From positions 124,001 through 188,000 of the forward strand of contig VZSF01011264.1 in assembly GCA_013398295.1 (NCBI GenBank): 64,000 bases of DNA, written 5' to 3'. This DNA is from Chionis minor. Taxonomy: Eukaryota > Chordata > Aves > Charadriiformes > Chionididae. Position 1 is the stretch's first letter; every line of letters begins with the position of its first letter. Shown here piece after piece: positions 34,901 to 46,900 of the stretch. The position numbers and the translations under genes were made by a program. Below the pieces are notes generated by a model that had not been told where the DNA came from, did no database searches, and was given only the letters and a program-made list of their open reading frames with translations.

Positions 34901-37900
34901 TTTACCTCCTAGATTTTCCTAGCCCACGCGGTGGGCAATTTTAGTACTTTGAACTGAAGCCCAGCATAATTGTAGATGTCAGCTACAGCTTCAGCACTCA
35001 TTTAGGTTAACTAAAATTGCAGTCATTTCTGAAGAGAAATGTATGTTATATTGTAGGGTTTCTGACATTAGCCTGGAGGGAATATCAGAACTGATAGAAT
35101 GTTAGCCGTGAGCCAGCAGCCTGTCTTGCATTAAAAAAGATGTACAGTAAACAACTGGTTTGGGTGCTTTTTTCCCAGCTGACATTTCCACAGTCATCTG
35201 TGACAAACCGGAAAAAGCCAGAATACTCCTCGATCACGTGGAGAGGAGAGAAACGCCAGGTCTGAGCTCCATCATCCTCATGGACCCGTTTGAGAAGGAG
35301 CTGACGGAGAGAGGGAGGCGCTGCGGGGTTTGCATCCAGACCATGCAGGAGGTGGAGGTAAGTTTGCTCTCCTTTTCCTTTTACTATATTCTGCAGTTTC
35401 TTTAAAAAGCCTGTAAAATGTGCAGGGACTTGTCAAGTTCATGGCAGGTTCAGTGTTCGGAGAGCACAAAAGAGCAGCTCGTGGCTGGTGATGCTGACGC
35501 TCCGCGCAGTCGCCTCTCAGCGCTGTTCCATGTCGACAGGGGCACCGACGATTCAAACCTTCCTGCTCAAATAAGACACCAGCTGCTATTTAAGCCTGGG
35601 AAGGGGGGTTGCTGTTCGAGACACTGTCCTCCTACATGTCAGCCCACAGCCTTCCACTTTCACGGAAAACAGCCTGGATCCAGCTCAACCAGTGCACGCA
35701 CTGCTTGAAATCCAAGGCTGGCATTGCGGCTGACGCAAGAAACTTTGGATAGCGAAGATGACCTAAGCGTCAGCCACAAATTTTTCTGCTCTAGCTCACG
35801 CTCAGCCTTAGTGGTTTGCAGGTTGTTAGCAAGTGGGTTACGCCACAGGAATTAAAGGGGAAATCATTTTTGTTACTTTAATCTCTTTCAGGACTGCGGC
35901 CGTGAGAGTCGACACGTGCCTGTGGTGAGTGTTGGCACGCTGCTTTCCCCGCTAACGACCCCAGCTGACGGTGTGACGCCTGTGGCGCTGCCAGGAGGGG
36001 GAAGGGGTTGCTCTGGGCAGAAGGAAGCCTGTGTGTCTGTGGGGCAGGGCTCCATCACCCTCCCTCTTCCCGTGGGACGCGGTGCAGGAGCCCAGGGGCT
36101 GTCAAAACCCCCCAGTGCAGGTGGGGCGTCAAAACGCCCCACTGCGGTGTTTGCTTCATACCCTCCACCTGCCGCACGTAACCCAGAGATTCATCCTTGC
36201 TGAACGTGTTAACGAGACAGTAATTAAATGCCATTGTTAAGCCACGCTAATTCCACTACCTTACCCAGGCAGCACTGGGGGAACACGTTTGCACCCTTGG
36301 CTTTCCGTGGGGTTTCTGTAGCTCAGAAACACGACTTGGCGGTATTTCTCTGGGATATTTTTGGAAAACTGCATGGATATTGTTCACCGGCTGCTCATGC
36401 TCGTGCAAAACTTCCCAAAGCAGCTTCTGATTTTCAGGCTGCTTAGTTACTCCTTGGTGCCCCAAAATAGCACACACACGCGGTGGGTCTGGGAATAGAG
36501 AGATGCTCCTGGAAATGGGAGCAATCAGCAGCTTCGGAATGTTGGCCCCTGTTGTGGATAACCACAGGTTTCCAGAATTTATCTGGAAATCAGTAAATTA
36601 TCTCAAGTTTTCCCACACACCTACAGGTGTCTTTGAAAAGACTAAAGCATGCCCTTAATGCAGCTGCAGCAAAAAAAGATGGGACGAATAGAGTCTGCAG
36701 CAACTGAAGAAACCTGGTGAAAAGAGTTTTATGGTGGTGTTTTATATTTGCCAAAGGGAATGAAAGCTTTTTATGACAGACCAGAAATACAGTTGGTTTG
36801 ATCTTTAAGTTTGTACAATGACAATAGTCCACCACTGACCCTTCTGCATTGGACTGATGTGATTTTTTTCATTCTCCTTGTGTATTTCTAGCCGCCTCGA
36901 CCAGAAGATCTATCAATTGTCTGTTTTACTAGTGGCACTACAGGTAAAAAACTGAGCATTTTAACCTTCAAATGTTAGAATAGATTACCAAATGAATTAT
37001 TAGCACCACCTCAATATATGCAAGTGCACCGTTATACTGACATGGCAATTTCTGTGCATTTTTAATATTTAAGAACAGACATGTATATACATTTCTGTAG
37101 ACTGCAAACTAAAAATGATGATGTGTTTATTTTTTGCTTGAGTACTCTGACATACACTTTGGCAGTACGATTTTGCAGTTGTCTGAAAATCTGCCCATGT
37201 CTCTGCTTCCCCTCTTGCAGCGTACTTATGAAGCGTGCGATTGATTGGTATTTATCTTCTGCAGACGTCGGAAAAAAAACCCCAAACCAACCCCAAAACG
37301 CGTGTCCACAGCTTTCTGTTCTCTCTGCCCTAAGCACCCCGGCATCCTCAGCGCCCCTGTCTCCTCTGAGCGCGCCGCGTGCTGCCCACGTCCTTGGGTT
37401 GGACCCAGGGCACCACGTGCCGGGGCAGGCTGGGGACGAGCCTGGGCAGCCCCGCGCTGCCGGTGCTTGCGTGCCGCTGCCTCCTTTTCCTTGGGAAGGA
37501 GCAGCAGCATTTTCCTGCCTGTTCTTTGCAGACACAGCGCTTTCTCCTCTCTCCAGACCCTGGTTTGGACCATAGGACTTGCAGGCCAGGCTGGATGGGC
37601 TTTTACTGGGAGGTGTCCCAGCCCACGGCGGGGCGTTGGATGGTCTTTAAGGTCCTTTCCAACCCAAACCATTCTGTCATTCTGTGAATTTCCTGCTCTG
37701 GAGAACTCGACTTGCGTAACGGCTACCGAAAAGCTCTACCTGCGGAGAGCACAGATGCGCAAGGCATGATTGCTTGGGAAACTGCTTTTATACTTACCTG
37801 CAGGGAAGGACCGTGCTCCAGGGACCGCTGGAGTGGCTCTTCCAGGCTCACCTGTGCCCTCAGGATTTCGTAACACTCGGTCCTACCCCAAAGCGTCCTC

Positions 37901-40900
37901 GATTTGGCCTCCACTCATGTAGGCAAGCAGAAGGTGCTGGTTGACACCATGCTGCCCTCCACGGAGGGAGCTGCCTGTGCTGCTCAGCCTGCAGAGCGGC
38001 CGAGCAAGAGGGGACATCCTCATCTTCCACCTCCAGGAGAAGACTTGTGCTGCAGATCAGGTGGGCAGCTGCTTTATCAACACCAAATACAAACTCAAAA
38101 TGTATTCAAAGGCTTTGACTTTTTTTTACCTTCATGCATCGTTCTCAGTTTTGAGCTCTGTGCACCTCAGAGTACCCAAGGCGGTGCACTGTGAAAGGAG
38201 CCGGTGACTCTGCTCCGTCTCGGCAGTGGGAATTCCTAAAAGGACCTCACAGCCGTGTACATGGTGGGCACCAGCTGTGCCAGTGCAAAGTGGCCAGGCA
38301 GAAATGGGAATTGTAGGAAACCAAAGGAGCCGTGCCTACAGATACGATCGGGCATGATTTGATTGTGTGGATTTCAAAGTGCAGAGCAATTATTTTTTCA
38401 AGTCCCATTTTCGTTGATATTTTTCTTTCTAAATAAGAAATTCTGAGTAGAGCAGGGCTTTTTGATTTTCATTTTTTATTTGCAAATGCAATCACAGGCT
38501 GGTTTCTGACTTTGTGCTTTTAGCAACATGCCTGAAGTTACAGAAATAGGACAACCAGGGAGCTCATTTGCTTTCTCCCATCCAAACCAGATATTTCAAA
38601 TTCTGCAAATCCCCTGCAAACTACCCTCTTGCAGAGTGGTGCTCTCCGAACCACCGGCCCGTCCTCTGCTGCTGGAGGACTTTGCACGTCACCACCTGGC
38701 GTTTCCAGGGGTTGCGTCAACGCTCTGGTCTGTTTTCCATGTTGCGTTTTGACATAAAAGGCTTGGCATTTTGCATGGCCCACATCAGGATATTTTTAAT
38801 GACCAGATTTAAAATTTTCTTTCAATGGATATTATTCTCAAGGGATTTTTCAGTTCTGAAGGGCTCAAAATATTTTTGCATGGTGTGAAACAAATCTTAG
38901 CTATAGTTTGTAACCTGGAAATTGTAGAATTGGAAACAATTTTAGCTGCTTATAGAAGACCCCAGAAGTAGACTTTAATGTGTGCTTTTCTTTGGTAGGA
39001 TCAGACCTCCGGATGCCTCCGCAGGGAGGAGGGAGAGGCTGAGGTTGCCAAGCTCAGATGACAAAACCACATTCCGTTGTTTTACCAAAAACCCATTGGC
39101 ACTCAGGAATGGCCCAGAGGCACACAGATGGCCCCAAGCCTTCAGGATACAATTTTTCATGCCGGCTACTCCGGAGAAGCAAACTGTCATTTCCTCAAGG
39201 ATCCACCTGTAACCAATTGGATAAAAATTGCTTCCCAATGGTTTCTCACAGCCTGCCAGTGCACATCCCTGGCTGCCGGAAGCTCCCGCGGGGAGGAAAG
39301 TGCTTACATCCCAAAATGCCAATGGATCACACCCCCGAGTTCGTGCTGGAGCTGCTAACTGAAGCATCCATTTAATGATGCGGAAAAGGTTCTGCTGTTG
39401 CTTATGGGAACTGTCAAACCAGCCTGGCACCAGGAGAAGAAGAAATTGCCATTCCCGGGCTACTAACTGACCAGGATCACAGCGCGCCCACTTCCGTAAC
39501 AGGACCCTCACAAGGTGTGTCTTGATGAGGAAATTCAAACTTGAGAGCAGTGTTTTGGATCTGGCATTGATTTATCTATTTATTTATTTATCTATTTATT
39601 TATTTATTTAAAATGAAAACCAGTATCACTGCCAAGTTTTTCTCTCGCAAGTGCTAATTCTGGGAAAGGGCTCGTAGCAAGGAGCGCCTGTTCTGCTGGG
39701 CTGGCTCTTAAAACCAAGGAACTAAAGAAGGTCAAAATTTACAGGAATTTCCCAGCCCCAAAAGTTCCAGCTCCCCCGTGGTAGCACGATTTGTTCTGGA
39801 TCTCTCCCAGTGAAGGCTCTGGTGCTGCTGCTCTGCTTCAACACTGTTAATACCGCAGCCTGTCCGGGATGCTGAACCTGCGGCGGCCGGGACGTGCGGG
39901 AAGGAGCCAGGACATTCACGCTGCTTCCAGGCACGTCGTGGTGATTTGAGCGGAGGCACTGAATTTGCATTAAAAAACCCAAAAAAGTCAGAGGTGTGGA
40001 GTAAGTAGATGAGTCTGAGGTCTCAAAGCGTCTGAGAAATCTTCCAAAAAGAGTCTGGAGCGCTGTGTCAAGGCGCAGGAGCCAGTTCTGCGGCTGGTGT
40101 AGCCGGAGGGCACAGATTTGAATTTGCAAACCAGCGCGTCCTCTCCGCCGGTGTGCAACCCGCTGGCTGCTGACGCGGAGAAGCTTGTGCAACCCTTGGA
40201 GTACGGCTGCCTGGGGGATTGCGGGGGCTGAGCGTGCATGTTTGGCTAGACACAACTCAATTAACAGGAGCAATTTCTGGGTTGTTGGCATCTGTTTACA
40301 ACTGACATTGGTTTGTGCAGCTTTTCTTGAGGTCTGGATCCACGTGTGCACACAGCTGTGAAAATAAGCGCCTCAAAACGAAATCTGACCAGCTGAAGAT
40401 GAGCCAGCGTGTGCCCAGCTGGCCAAGGTGGCCAACAGCATCCTGGCCTGGAGCAGCAACGGTGCGGCCAGCAGGAGCGGGGCAGTGATGGTCCCCCTGG
40501 GCTGGGCACTGGGGAGGCCCCACCTCGAGCCCTGGCTTCAGGTTTGGGCCCCTCACGACCAGACAGACATGGAGGGGCTGGAGCGTGTCCAGGGAGGGGC
40601 AGCGGAGCTGGGGAGGGGGCTGGAGCACAAGTCTGCTGAGGAGCGGCTGAGGGAGCTGGGGGTGTTCAGCCTGGAGAAGAGGAGGCTGAGGGGAGACCTT
40701 CTCGCTCCCTGCCACTGCCTGAGAGGAGGGGGTAGCTGGAGGAATTTGGTCTCTTCTCCCAAGGAACAGGCAATGGGACAAGAGGAAACAGCTTCAAGTT
40801 GCACCAGAGGACGTTTACTATGGATATTAGGAAAAACGTCTTTCCCGAAAGGATTGTCGAGCACTGGCAGAGGCTGCCCAGGGCAGTGGTGGAGTCGCCA

Positions 40901-43900
40901 TCCCTGGAGGTGTTTCCCAGCCGGGCAGACGTGGTGCTGAGGGACACGGGTCACGGGTGGGTTGGGCAGCTTTGGGTTGGTGGTTGGACTCAATGAGCTT
41001 AAAGGTCCCTCCCAACCTGGGCCAGTCTGGGATTCTATGAGCTGGTGCCCACAAGCCCGTCTGTACCAGACGTTAGGGCAGGAGCAGTTGCAGTCGGCAA
41101 AGATGTCAGCCCCAGCTTCATCTCTGAGCTTCGGAGGACAAACGTGAGACCAAAATAGCTCCTGTACGCTCCGTTCATCTGCAAGTATTTGGGACTGAAT
41201 TACTCAAAGACACTTGGAACGCCACATGCGGATTTCCAGTAAAATGTATTGTGTTCAGAATGTCTTGCTTCTGCACAATAAACGTGTGCAATAATCACTG
41301 CTTTCATTTGGGCCTTTATTTCACTGTTTGAGAGACCGGATAGAAGCAATGTCAGCGCAGCTGGCAGGGCAGCGGGCTCGGCACGTGGGGTGCGCGCCCG
41401 TGCCGAAGGGCTGCCGGTGATGCAGCCTGTGATCTGCTCCCAAATGGAGAGGGGTAAGCATATTTTTCTGTGCTGAGACCGATTCAGCAAACACCATTGC
41501 CCCTTCCTAATCTGAAGAAGCCAGAATTTCATTCTGACTGATTTATAATTCGGCGAGGCCGTCGCCTCCATCCTTAACTGCAGGAGCACTGGGCATCCCT
41601 GTGGCAGGGCACCCGCAGGCACAGCTCCTCCGCTCCGCTTCCCATGGCGTGGCAGGAGCTACGCCACAGCGGGGCGAGCGAATTAAAACAATCTGCTTAA
41701 AACCACTGGAGAGAGCGAGGCTGGCTCTGTAATATGTATTCGAGCTGAGCTCCACCTTCTTTTTCGCAATAAACCCTTTTGAGGGCGATGACAAGGGACA
41801 GTGTGGTGACAGGAGGACACGCAGAGTCCCGGGCGCTCGGCTCCGGTTTGCGTGCTCGGAGGTTTCAACCTGCGCCTTCGCTGTTCGACACAGACCATGT
41901 TTTGGCGTGCGAGTGGATACGAGATGGGAGGATTGTGCTGTGGTGCGAAGGGGGGTTCTCGGCTCAGAAGAGAAAAGAGGGTGGAAAAGCAAACGCTGAG
42001 GGCGTGGAGGTGCCCACGGGTGACACGAGGCGCCGTGCCAGCGCTAGGGCGGTACGTTGGGGCTTTGCCGGCTCCCCATCTCCAGAACACCTCTGCTCTG
42101 CTGCCGCCGATATTAACGACTTCCCTTAATTGCAGTCCCATAGGGTCTTCTTGTAGCCTAACGTCTGGCGTGTGTCACCCGTTTTCTGCATCGCTCAGGT
42201 TCTCCTGTGCACTGGCTAAGTAGGAGGTTAACAGCCTTTTAAATGGGGTCTGTCGGTATTCAAGATCGTTCTGAGTCAAAATCTGTACGAAATAAATCCT
42301 ACCCGGAGAGACTGGGAACAGCCGGGCAGGGCTGCTGGCCCTGCTCACCCAGCGGCTCCACAGGAGTGATCTCATAAATTGCAGTTGGGCTGTTTCTAGT
42401 GGAAACTTGTTCAGAGTCCCCGGTAGAAATGTTTATGTTATATCATGTTTACGGTATAATTTTATTCAATTTTGAGGATTGCGATAAGTGGTTTTGATGC
42501 ATGTTACTCCATAGAAGTTACGGCGAAAATTACACAAATTTTAAAATTCAAAAAGAGAACTTAATATTTTAACTATTTCCTGTTTTGGTTTTTGTTAAGC
42601 TTTTGGAAATTACTTACTGGCTTGTCTTTTATAATCACTCTTTTGTTTCCTTTCAGGAAACCCCAAAGGTGCTATGCTGACCCACGGGAACGTGGTTGCT
42701 GATTTTTCAGGCTTTCTGAAAGTGACGGAGGTGAATACCCTGATTTAGAAACTGTTCCCGTGTGCGGAGTGTGTGGGTTAAGCTGTGTCCCTGCACGGGC
42801 TGGAAATGCGCTCCTGCGGCTCAGAGGTGACATTTCTCTTACTCGGAGGGCCAAATCCTTGGAAATGGGAGCAGGTCTGAGCTGACAGCGCTGGAGAGCA
42901 TTAAATCCCCTTTCCAGCACTGGCTCCCTGGCTCTGCAGGGCTCCAAGTGCTTCTGAGGAGAAAAGTTGGCTCCTGTAAATCAATTAACTCCTTTCAAAG
43001 AATTAGGAGAGCGAACAAGGCCTGTACAGTCACGACTGGTGCTTCCAGCAGAGTACAGGGATCCATTTCTAAGGATGCCCACACAATGTCATCCTCATTT
43101 ATTCAAAAGCTTTCTGCATATGAAGTGTGTATATTTGAGAACATATATGTTTTTACAAGAATGGTTCATTTCTTTGATATTAAAGTATATCTGGGTTTCC
43201 ATTATACGTATTTTTAGAAGAGCGTAGCACTGGCCAAGTACCCGTATAATGTTTCATGCAATGTGTAAACTTGTGCTTAGAAACAATACAGGAAGCAGAA
43301 CTGTTTTCGCACAACCTATTGAGGATGATACGCAGCTTGTACCTAACAAATATAAAGAACCTATTTTTTTGTAGCAAAGGGGCAATTCTATGAAGTAGCT
43401 CTGTACACAATTTGTTACCTGACAGCCCTTGCTGGTCTTATCGTTGGTGCTGAAAATACTGCAGTCTTATGATCGTAATCGTAATCCTTGAACTTTCTGA
43501 GATTTCCAGACTGCTGTTGTAAAGAAACTTGGACACGTGACGTGAGAAATGCCCCTGCGCTCCCGTGCCCAAGTATTCGCCAGGTGGTGACTCCAGAAAG
43601 GTGGAGCGGGAAGCGTCGAGGCGGCCGTTGGCTGCAGCGAGCCCGTGGGGCTTTCGCTGGGTTCCGGGGCGGCGCGATGCGCCTGTGAAAGCTGATGCGT
43701 AGCCGTGGCTGAGTTTCAAAGGGCAGGGACATTTATTTTGGAAGGGAACTCATTTAGAGGGACCTGAGGGAATTTGGCATCCTCCAGGACTGGCCCGCAG
43801 AAGTGGGTTTAGCGTTTGCTGACGGCAATGGGATTCTCGGATTGATCTGGAAGGTGTCAGGTTGAGACGTGAGTCTGGTGTAAGGGCTTGTAAACTCTAC

Positions 43901-46900
43901 AGCTTCTGTCACCGGGGATTGTTGGTGAGGGTGGAAATGCCTGTAGCCGATCCAGACGGTTCGGGCAATGTCTAACCATAGTAATCAAGCCGAGAAAAGT
44001 GCAAAATACTTAAAAGTAGTAGCAATTAATAAAATAAAAATACCTAAAGCTGAGAAGTACTGTAGGTTTGCTGCTTACGTACTCTTGTGCCAGTTTTGCT
44101 TAGTTCAGTGACTTTTATAAATGGAACCTTTTTTGAAGTGAACCTAGAGCTTTATTATAAGGTTGTCCTCAAATGCCAAGAAGCTGTTTTTGTTTTTACA
44201 TTTAACTGGACAGCTGTGCCAACAGTGCAATACTACTCAATGTCATCACTTTGGTCTGATTTAAAATCAAATCGTTTATTGTCTGGTTACGTAAAGCAGT
44301 GCAAACAAAAAGCAGCATAGCTGGTGATGCTAATGGTTTTACGTTACTGTGCTTGCAGAAAACGTTGGCCAACTTGAAATAATGTATAAATAGACCTGCA
44401 GGCCCTAATGCCTTCCTTCAGACTGACACATAAAATAATGTGAAACGGGATGCTGAAAACCCCACGTAGTCAATCATGTTTGGCTTCAGTAGGTAACAGC
44501 TGGGGGGGCCGTACCTGGGTCTGACTTGCCCAGATTTACCTCTGATAAAACATTCCCCGAGGAAGAAACTCCTGTGCCTCCATTCACCGCGTGTCCCAGG
44601 TCACGGACTATCGATTCTGTCACAGCAGTGGAGATGCAAAGTGGGTATAGACTGCTCATACTGTGAGCTAATAGATTTTATACCCATTTTCCACTAACCA
44701 CTGGCTTTGGTGCAGGCTATTGGGTAATCAAGCTTTCAGGTTTTTTAATCCATAATATTATGGCGAGCCTTACCCTTGGAAATGCAGGTAGACAGGCGGC
44801 TTTTCTTTTGGGGCATGGATCAGGTGAGGCTCTCAGGGCCTTTGTTTATCCCAGTCTGTGAGACAGAGTTAAAACTTTGGCACATCGAAGACTTTGGTAA
44901 TTTTTAATTTTTGCATAGTTTGTCCAGCCTTCTTTTTCCCCACTGCACCTCTCTCTGGGGCAGTGACAATGCCTTTAAAATCCCATTTTTATCGCTTGAA
45001 ACGATGAGAAACACTAACAGAAATCATTCATTTTTGCAGCTGAAAAAAAAAGAAATCATTAATTTTTCCAATACAGTCTGATTCAAATCAATAGCTTTGA
45101 CTGTAGTACTGTACACTGTGAACCTCTGACGGGCTCGGTGCGATGCGGAAAGTTGGTGTGGCTGCAGAGCTCCGCCGATTGCCAGGAGGCTCCTGCAGGT
45201 CTGCAGCGCCGCTGAGCCTGCAGATCCTGGTCTCGGTGTCTCGTGGTAGCACCCAACGGGTAAAAAGTGGGTTCTCTGTCAGGGTGAGCCTCTGTTTCCC
45301 GCGCGAGGTGTGTGGATCCGATATGCCTTCTGCCATGGAGAGACCTCTCCGTTGCCCTCTGTGTACATCTCCGTGCTCTTTACTCCTCCTGCTAACCGAG
45401 CTTCATTGGCGCTGTGGCTTAACGCTTGACTTCGTCCGCTACTCCCTTCCTCTCTCGACAATCTTTACCCTTTTGCTCCTCTGGTGCCATTTTTCTTTTT
45501 ATTGTTTTATGACTCTCTTGTTGTCTTCCTGTCAGTGTTTCTTTCCTTTCTGTCTCCCATGCCCTTCACCTGCAGAAAGTGATCTTTCCGAGACAGGACG
45601 ATGTGCTCATCTCCTTCCTGCCTCTGGCTCACATGTTTGAAAGAGTTATACAGGTAAGAAACCTGCCTGAACTGACGAGGCCTCGTGGGGCTCCTTGTGT
45701 TTTCTTCCAGAGTCAGTGGTCTCCTACTTGTGAGGATGTACACATTTCCTATTTGCCTTTAGCACACATGTTTGAGAGAATGGTACAGGTAAGGTCCTGG
45801 TGTCAGTGGAAATCCCCTTTTTCCACGCCAAAAAAAAAAAAAAAAAAAAAAAAAGAATAAAATACTAAATAACCAGCGATACCTTGTAGCACTAAAAAAG
45901 CTTGTACTCCAGAAGTGCCACGTGCATAACACCAGGGCCCGGCCACTGGTCTCGGTGACGGGGCCATGAGCCCAGAGCCATTCCAGGAGAGTTTCCCAAG
46001 CTCTCCAGCTTACACTGGTGGCTCCGAGATTGGAAAATGGCCCTTCAGCAACAAGCAGAAACTGCTACCTGTACGATTTTGGGGGCAGCTTTTCAAAGCA
46101 CTCTAGGATCAGGTACCACGGGAACAAAAAGAATTTGGTGCCAATTTTCTACATCAGCTTAAAATCCTTTTATTGCATAAATAACCAGATCTGCGAAAAA
46201 CTTGCAGACTGGAAAAGAGGAAACTGAGATGATGGTGTGACACACGTGATCCTCCTGGCAGGGCAGCGTACGGTGGGCATTAACTGGGAGGCAGCGTTCC
46301 CTGGAAATAATGGCAGATAGAAGTGCTAACTCGTGCCAGCCCCCAGAACTGATTTTTCCCATCTCTTTTCTGCAAAGTCGGGATAATTCGGGCTGCAGTC
46401 AGCGCGTCGGGCGAGTCAGGTGAGACAATCACACCGGTTCTCTCGGCCTGAGAAGCTGCTAATTAAAAACTGTTCCAGTATGTGACGATGGGATCTGGAT
46501 TCAGTTGCAGCTCTGTACTTTCTCAGGGAGGACTGTTTCGGACTGAAAGTGTACTTTTTGAGTCAGGCAAGAATTGGAATATAAGCCTCCTGCTTCTGAG
46601 TAACATCTGTGCCAGAAAGAATATATTCTGCCCTGTTAAAAACTTGTAAATTGGAAGTAAAAGTCCATGAACGATTTGGAGAATTACAGCCCAGCCTATC
46701 TTCACTTTTAAGTCTAATTTTAAAAGGCAACTAGGGCGCTATGGCACCAGTAATCAGGCAAACTGCTTTGCCAGCACCCAAGAATATAATTATTAAAAAG
46801 TCATCTGGTGGCAGGGGGAAGTTGGAAACATTTGAAATACGTACGTCTGAACCAAAGGATGTTCAGGCTAATCCCCTCTACTAAAAAAACCCCTCATTAA

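Larger units (their letters stand above)
33872..36891 (+). other. ACSL6: ACSL6 introns 4-8
   Basis: The introns between exons 4 and 9 are 428, 144, 533, 534 and 967 nt. They hold no recognised repeat, RNA gene or additional conserved coding segment. Confidence 0.75.
36944..42656 (+). other. ACSL6: ACSL6 intron 9 (5.7 kb)
   Basis: It splits the P-loop between exons 9 and 10. It contains a short CR1 3' end (37580-37687), an ATTT-type microsatellite (39571-39610) and a larger CR1 (40365-41040). The rest is unique-looking. Confidence 0.8.

Noticed and set aside
45654..45710. The 57-nt spacer as a normal intron joining both gate exons
   Set aside because: It has GT and AG ends, but the distance from donor to any branch point is too short, and inclusion of both exons would duplicate the gate loop.
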